From the NCBI RefSeq assembly GCF_900089955.1, contig NZ_FLQX01000002.1:20869-84868 (forward strand): a stretch of 64,000 nt of DNA, given 5' to 3'. This stretch comes from Candidatus Accumulibacter aalborgensis (GTDB taxonomy: Bacteria; Pseudomonadota; Gammaproteobacteria; Burkholderiales; Rhodocyclaceae). The position numbers and the translations under genes are program-made. Shown here piece after piece: positions 60,257 through 64,000 of this stretch. How positions within the stretch are numbered: position 1 is the first letter of the stretch; every line of letters begins with the position of its first letter. The notes below the pieces were generated by a model, which was not told the DNA's origin, made no database searches, and saw nothing but the letters and a program-made list of their open reading frames with translations.

Positions 60257-61354
60257 ATGAAAAGAGATCCGCGTTTCCGCATCGCCGTTCTCCCCGGCGA
60301 CGGCATTGGGCCCGAGATCGTGGCCTCCTGCCTGCAGGTTCTGGACGCCCTCCACGAGCGTGTGGGTGGGGGTATCGGCTTTGACTTTCGGCACCTTGAA
60401 GGCGGCGCCGCGCACTACCAGAAGACCGGTACCGCCTTCTCCGATGAGAGCATGGCCCAGTGCAAGAAAGCCGACGCGGTGCTGTTTGGTGCCATCGGCC
60501 TGCCACATGTCCGCTACCCCGACGGAACGGAAATCTCCACCCAGTTCGATCTGCGCTTCGAAATGGACCTGTACGCGGGGCTGCGCCCGATCCGCAGCTA
60601 CCCCGGTCTGCCATGCGTATTGGCCGACAAGCGCGCGGCGCAGATCGACCTGGTCCTGATTCGCGAGCAGACCGAAGGACTTCTCTACTCGCGTGGTCGC
60701 GGAACCATCGAAGACGACCGGGTGGCGTGGGAAACGATGATGATCTCGCGCAGTGGCAGTAGCCGGGTTTCCGAGTTCGCCTTCCGGGTAGCCGAACGGC
60801 GCGCCAAGAGCCGGCGGCGACCGGGCAAGGTCACCTGTGTCGACAAGGCCAACGTGCTCTCTTCGATGGCCTTTTTCCGGCGCATCTTCAGCGAGGTGGC
60901 GGCCACTCACCCGACCGTCAAAGCCGAATTCGCCTACGTTGACGCGACCGCAATGAACCTCATAAAGCATCCATGGGAGTTCGACGTGCTACTCACCGAG
61001 AACGCTTTCGGTGGCATCCTTTCCGACCTGTCAGCCGGCGTCGTCGGCAGCCTTGGTCTCGCCCCGTCGGCCGACATCGGCGACAGGCATGCTGTCTTCC
61101 AGCCCGCGCATGGAAGCGCGCCTCACCTTGCCGGTCAAGGTAAAGCAAACCCGGTGGCGCAGATCCTCTCGGCGGCACTGATGCTTGACTGGCTCGCCGA
61201 CCAGCATGGCGAGCCTCGCCTGGCGCATGGCGCGCGCATCCTGGAGCACGCTGTTGAAAAGGCGCTGACGGTCATCTGCCCGATGGAATTCGGTGGGCAC
61301 GACGGCACGGCAGCGATCACCAAGGCGATCATCGGCCAGGTCCGCAGGTCATGA
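60257..61354 (+). CDS. Isocitrate/isopropylmalate dehydrogenase family protein
   Basis: A 365-residue NAD(P)-dependent beta-decarboxylating dehydrogenase. The N-terminal FRIAVLPGDGIGPEIVAS and the cofactor loop HGSAPHLAGQGKANPVAQIL define the family. The substrate region reads LRPIRSYPGLPCVLADKRAA and DLVLIREQTEGLLYSRGRG, differing from true LeuB; tartrate, malate-type or other 2-hydroxyacid substrates are possible. Metal ligands are visible in AYVDATAMNLIKHPWEFDVL and ENAFGGILSDLSAGVVGSLG. AAGGAAAG precedes the ATG by 6 nt. Its stop overlaps the next start (ATGA), so the esterase is co-translated. No leucine genes are nearby. Confidence 0.87.
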   Translation: MKRDPRFRIAVLPGDGIGPEIVASCLQVLDALHERVGGGIGFDFRHLEGGAAHYQKTGTAFSDESMAQCKKADAVLFGAIGLPHVRYPDGTEISTQFDLRFEMDLYAGLRPIRSYPGLPCVLADKRAAQIDLVLIREQTEGLLYSRGRGTIEDDRVAWETMMISRSGSSRVSEFAFRVAERRAKSRRRPGKVTCVDKANVLSSMAFFRRIFSEVAATHPTVKAEFAYVDATAMNLIKHPWEFDVLLTENAFGGILSDLSAGVVGSLGLAPSADIGDRHAVFQPAHGSAPHLAGQGKANPVAQILSAALMLDWLADQHGEPRLAHGARILEHAVEKALTVICPMEFGGHDGTAAITKAIIGQVRRS

Positions 61355-62073
61355 ACCCTCCCACGAGCGCAAACCAGATCCTCAGCACAGCCGATGGCCA
61401 GTTGCTTCCTGTCGTCGAACGTCAAAGCGGCGACTCTCCCCAGTACGCGATCATCTGGCTCCACGGTCTCGGTGCCGACGGACACGACTTCGAGCCGATC
61501 GTGGATGAGTTCGATTTTGACCGGTTGCCGGCGATCCGCTTTGTCTTTCCACATGCACCGATGCGCGCGGTGACGATCAATGCTGGCTACGTGATGCGTG
61601 CCTGGTATGACATCGTCTCGCCTGATTTTGCGCCGGGGCGGGAAGAGTCAGAAGGCGTGCGCCAGTCGGCGCAACAGATCGAGGCGCTGATCGCCCGCGA
61701 AAACGCACGCGGCATTCCGGACGAGCGCGTCGTATTGGCCGGTTTCTCTCAAGGCGGGGTCATTGCCCTGCATACTGGCTTGCGTCATCGACGGCGCTTG
61801 GCGGGCATCCTCGCCTTGTCGTGTTATCTGCCGCTGACCGATACGCTTGCCGCAGAAGCTCAAGCAGCCAATCGTGACGTGCCGATATTCATGGCGCACG
61901 GGCGTGGTGATCCGGTCATTCCCTACGACTTCGGAAGACGCTCGGCCAAGTTGCTCGAGGAACGGGGGTACCCGGTGCAGTGGCACGGCTATGCCGCAGA
62001 GCATACGGTGTGCATGGCCGAATTGCGTGACATCGAAACCTGGCTGCAGCAGGTTTTGGCCGACGTCTGCTGA
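61351..62073 (+). CDS. Carboxylesterase/phospholipase-type alpha/beta hydrolase
   Basis: 240 residues of the carboxylesterase 2 (lysophospholipase/EstB-like) family. The oxyanion region is IIWLHGLGADGHDF; nucleophile Ser is in VLAGFSQGGVIALH (near 131), Asp in ARGRGDPVIPYDFG-like MAHGRGDPVIPYD (near 186), and His in YAAEHTVCMAEL (near 218), so the triad is complete. It probably hydrolyses small carboxyl esters. It overlaps the dehydrogenase gene upstream and lies 17 bp from the NAD(P)-binding protein downstream. Confidence 0.9.
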   Translation: MNPPTSANQILSTADGQLLPVVERQSGDSPQYAIIWLHGLGADGHDFEPIVDEFDFDRLPAIRFVFPHAPMRAVTINAGYVMRAWYDIVSPDFAPGREESEGVRQSAQQIEALIARENARGIPDERVVLAGFSQGGVIALHTGLRHRRRLAGILALSCYLPLTDTLAAEAQAANRDVPIFMAHGRGDPVIPYDFGRRSAKLLEERGYPVQWHGYAAEHTVCMAELRDIETWLQQVLADVC

Positions 62074-62090
62074 GCCCAACCCACCAACGC

Positions 62091-62759
62091 ATGCAGGTCT
62101 TGGTCACCGGCGCTACAGGCTACATCGGCAGCCGCTTGCTGCCCGCCCTCATGCGACGCGGCCACCAGGTCTCTGCGCTGACCCGACCGCAGTCGGCGCG
62201 CAGGCTCGCGCCGGGATGTCGCGCCGTCATCGGCGATGCGCTTGACGCAGCGAGCTACGCGCTGGCGATCGATGGGGCGGACGCGCTCGTCCATCTGGTG
62301 GGCGTACCCCATCCCAGCCCGGCCAAAGCGGCCCTGTTCCGCAGCGTCGATCTTGCTTCCGCACGCGAGGCAGTCGCCGCGGCACTGGCGGCGAGGGTGA
62401 AGCATTTTGTCTATCTCAGCGTCGCTCAACCGGCACCGGTGATGCGCGCCTACGTCGCCGCGCGCGCCGAGGGCGAAGCCTTGATCCGCGCCAGCGGCAT
62501 CGCGGCCAGTTTTCTTCGTCCCTGGTATGTCGTCGGCCCCGGCCACCGCTGGCCGCTGGTTTTGCTGCCCGCCTACTACCTGCTCGAACGGCTGCCCGTC
62601 ACGCACGAAGCGGCGCGGCGCTTTGGCCTCGTCAGCGTCGAGCAGATGGTCAGGGCAATCGTACGCGCGGTGGAGGACCCGCCGCTGGGCGTGCGCGTTC
62701 TCGAAGTACCCGACATACGCTGCGCCACCGATCAGGACTGCCCCCCCGTCTCACCCTAG
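62091..62759 (+). CDS. NAD(P)-binding (NmrA/NDUFA9-like) short-chain family protein
   Basis: 222 residues of the atypical short-chain dehydrogenase group. The Rossmann loop VLVTGATGYIGSRLLPALM opens the protein; GADALVHLVGVPHPS and FVYLSVAQPAP follow. The usual YxxxK catalytic pair is replaced by VMRAYVAARAEGEALIRASG (Tyr with no Lys four residues on), typical of NmrA/NDUFA9-like proteins with regulatory or non-catalytic roles. The C-terminus ends in a short Pro-rich tail. It is probably the last gene of the run starting at 60257. Confidence 0.85.
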   Translation: MQVLVTGATGYIGSRLLPALMRRGHQVSALTRPQSARRLAPGCRAVIGDALDAASYALAIDGADALVHLVGVPHPSPAKAALFRSVDLASAREAVAAALAARVKHFVYLSVAQPAPVMRAYVAARAEGEALIRASGIAASFLRPWYVVGPGHRWPLVLLPAYYLLERLPVTHEAARRFGLVSVEQMVRAIVRAVEDPPLGVRVLEVPDIRCATDQDCPPVSP

Positions 62760-62814
62760 CGAAGGCGAGCACGCCGCCAAGGCTCAACGAAACAACCATT
62801 GCGAGCACCTCCTC

Positions 62815-63957
62815 ATGATCACCGGCAATATCAGGAGCCAGATCGACCAGATCTGGAACGTCTTCTGGACCGGCGGCATCTCCAACCCGCTGGAGGTGAT
62901 CGAGCAGATCACCTATCTCCTTTTCCTGCGGCGGCTGGACGACCTGCACACGCTCGAAGAGAACCGGTCAGCCCGGCTCGGGAAGCCGATGGAACGTCGG
63001 GTCTTCCCCGAGGGCAACGACGGCATCGGCAGGAGCGGCGGCCGTTCCTTCGAGCACCTGCGCTGGTCTCGCTTCAAGCACTTCGCCGCGAGCGACATGT
63101 ACGCCGTGGTCAGCGAGCACGTCTTCCCGTTCCTGCGCACGCTCGGTGGCGACGACTCCACCTACGCGCAGCACATGAAGGATGCTCGCTTTACCATTCC
63201 GTCGGCGGCGCTGCTGGCCAGGGTGGTGGACCTGCTCGACGCCGTGCCGATGGAGGATCGCGACACCAAGGGCGACGTCTACGAGTACATGCTCGGCAAG
63301 ATCGCCAGCGCCGGGCAGAACGGCCAGTTCCGCACGCCACGCCACATCATCCGGCTGATGGTCGAGCTGACCGCGCCGCAGCCGACCGACGTGATCTGCG
63401 ACCCGGCCTGCGGCACGGCGGGTTTCCTGGTCACGGCGGGCGAGGTCCTGCGCCAGCGCCACCCGAACCTCCTGCACGACGCCAGGCTGCGCGAGCACTT
63501 CCACCACCACATGTTCCACGGCTTCGACTTCGACAACACCATGCTGCGCATCGGCAGCATGAACATGCTGCTGCACGGCGTCGAGAACCCCGACATCCGC
63601 TACCGCGACTCGCTGGCGCAGGACCACGCCGGCGAGGAGGAAAAGTACACGCTGCTGCTCGCCAATCCGCCCTTCGCCGGCAGCCTCGACTACGAGAACA
63701 CCGCCAGGGACCTGCTGCAGATCGTCAAGACCAAGAAGACCGAGCTGCTCTTCCTCGCGCTCTTCCTGCGCCTGCTCAAACCCGGCGGCCGCGCCGCGGT
63801 GATCGTTCCCGACGGCGTGCTCTTCGGCTCCAGCACCGCTCACAAGGAGTTGCGCCGGATGCTGGTCGAAGACCAGAAGCTCGACGCCGTCGTCAAGCTG
63901 CCCGGCGGCGTCTTCAAGCCGTATGCAGGCGTGTCCACCTGTTACGTCGCGCGGTGA
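62815..63957 (+). CDS. hsdM: Type I restriction-modification methyltransferase subunit HsdM, C-terminally truncated
   Basis: The adenine-N6 methyltransferase subunit of a type I system. The HsdM N-terminal domain (~5-130, IRSQIDQIWNVFWTGGISNP, EQITYLLFLRRLDDL) is followed by the catalytic domain with motif I CDPACGTAGFLV (near 197) and motif IV LLLANPPFAGS (near 280). The protein stops after 380 residues: VKLPGGVFKPYAGVST is typical, but then CYVAR and a stop replace the usual ILIFTK-like continuation. About 100 or more C-terminal residues are lost, probably by an insertion or rearrangement at about 63930. A longer upstream frame overlaps the previous gene; ATG 62815 matches the family N-terminus. 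No hsdS or hsdR is in view. Confidence 0.85.
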   Translation: MITGNIRSQIDQIWNVFWTGGISNPLEVIEQITYLLFLRRLDDLHTLEENRSARLGKPMERRVFPEGNDGIGRSGGRSFEHLRWSRFKHFAASDMYAVVSEHVFPFLRTLGGDDSTYAQHMKDARFTIPSAALLARVVDLLDAVPMEDRDTKGDVYEYMLGKIASAGQNGQFRTPRHIIRLMVELTAPQPTDVICDPACGTAGFLVTAGEVLRQRHPNLLHDARLREHFHHHMFHGFDFDNTMLRIGSMNMLLHGVENPDIRYRDSLAQDHAGEEEKYTLLLANPPFAGSLDYENTARDLLQIVKTKKTELLFLALFLRLLKPGGRAAVIVPDGVLFGSSTAHKELRRMLVEDQKLDAVVKLPGGVFKPYAGVSTCYVAR

Positions 63958-64000
63958 TTCAGACTGTTTGGCGCAAGCTGTTCGAGGCTGAGACAGAGGG
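63934..64000 (+). other. Sequence replacing the hsdM 3' end, cut by window edge
   Basis: From about 63934 the sequence no longer encodes HsdM. A frame from GTG 63954 is open to the window edge, but 15 codons are too few to identify. No terminal inverted repeat can be recognised with one end only. Confidence 0.4.

Overview
The window is about 64 kb of GC-rich, tightly packed bacterial chromosome. Gene content and order point to a betaproteobacterium of the Rhodocyclales, most like Candidatus Accumulibacter or a Dechloromonas/Azoarcus relative. The main clues are mrcA divergent from pilMNOPQ-aroK-aroB-dgt-gltBD, yhdP-nitrilase-tldD, dapF-DUF484-xerC, and gltX with tRNA-Ala/tRNA-Glu. This is inferred from remembered gene neighbourhoods; no search was run.

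Layout. 1-1.2 kb: the 3' part of a serralysin-type secreted metalloprotease. 1.4-3.1 kb: gltX followed by tRNA-Ala and tRNA-Glu. 3.3-8.5 kb: a YejM-like membrane hydrolase, a RatA/Coq10-like protein and glnE. 8.7-15 kb: yhdP, a nitrilase-family amidase and tldD. 15-19 kb: hom and two alanine-type aminotransferases. 19-20.2 kb: a Mth938-like protein and a Bax-inhibitor-1 membrane protein. 20.4-23.4 kb: tRNA-Ser, a GNAT, dapF, DUF484 and xerC. 23.4-33.6 kb: PBP1A divergent from the type IV pilus operon pilMNOPQ, then aroK, aroB and dgt. 33.7-37.4 kb: a CBS-domain protein and pntAB. 37.4-47.5 kb: gltBD, glmU and glmS. 47.6-50.5 kb: a circularly permuted ATP-grasp/alpha-E gene pair and an ArsC-family protein. 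51.0-56.9 kb: a nine-gene, almost wholly exported cluster. 57-62.8 kb: rep, a deleted PLP-enzyme pseudogene, a decarboxylating dehydrogenase, an esterase and an NAD(P)-binding protein. 62.8-64 kb: a truncated type I methyltransferase, hsdM, where an accessory region appears to begin.

The most unusual part is 51.0-56.9 kb. It starts with a protein whose N-terminal half has a CsgG-like layout (the curli secretion channel), joined to peptidoglycan-binding-like and DUF4384-like parts. It continues with four small exported proteins rich in Asn/Gly/Thr (one has a clear two-copy internal repeat, and two share a Cys-Asn-Gly motif), an exported HExxH metalloprotease, two OmpA-type peptidoglycan-anchoring proteins and an exported FecR-domain protein. 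I read this as a candidate secretion/assembly system for a surface fibre or envelope structure. That is an inference from layout and not a demonstrated function.

A second theme is nitrogen control. Consensus-quality sigma-54 promoters precede gltBD (37708) and the ATP-grasp/alpha-E pair (47671). The second has a perfect NtrC-type dyad about 130 bp upstream of the predicted transcript start. With glnE in the same window, several nitrogen-status genes lie close together. Smaller oddities include an aroB with no ATG/GTG/TTG start for its conserved N-terminus, a structured 5' leader before the dehydrogenase at 60257, and terminator-like hairpins upstream of pntA and in the gap before the exported cluster.
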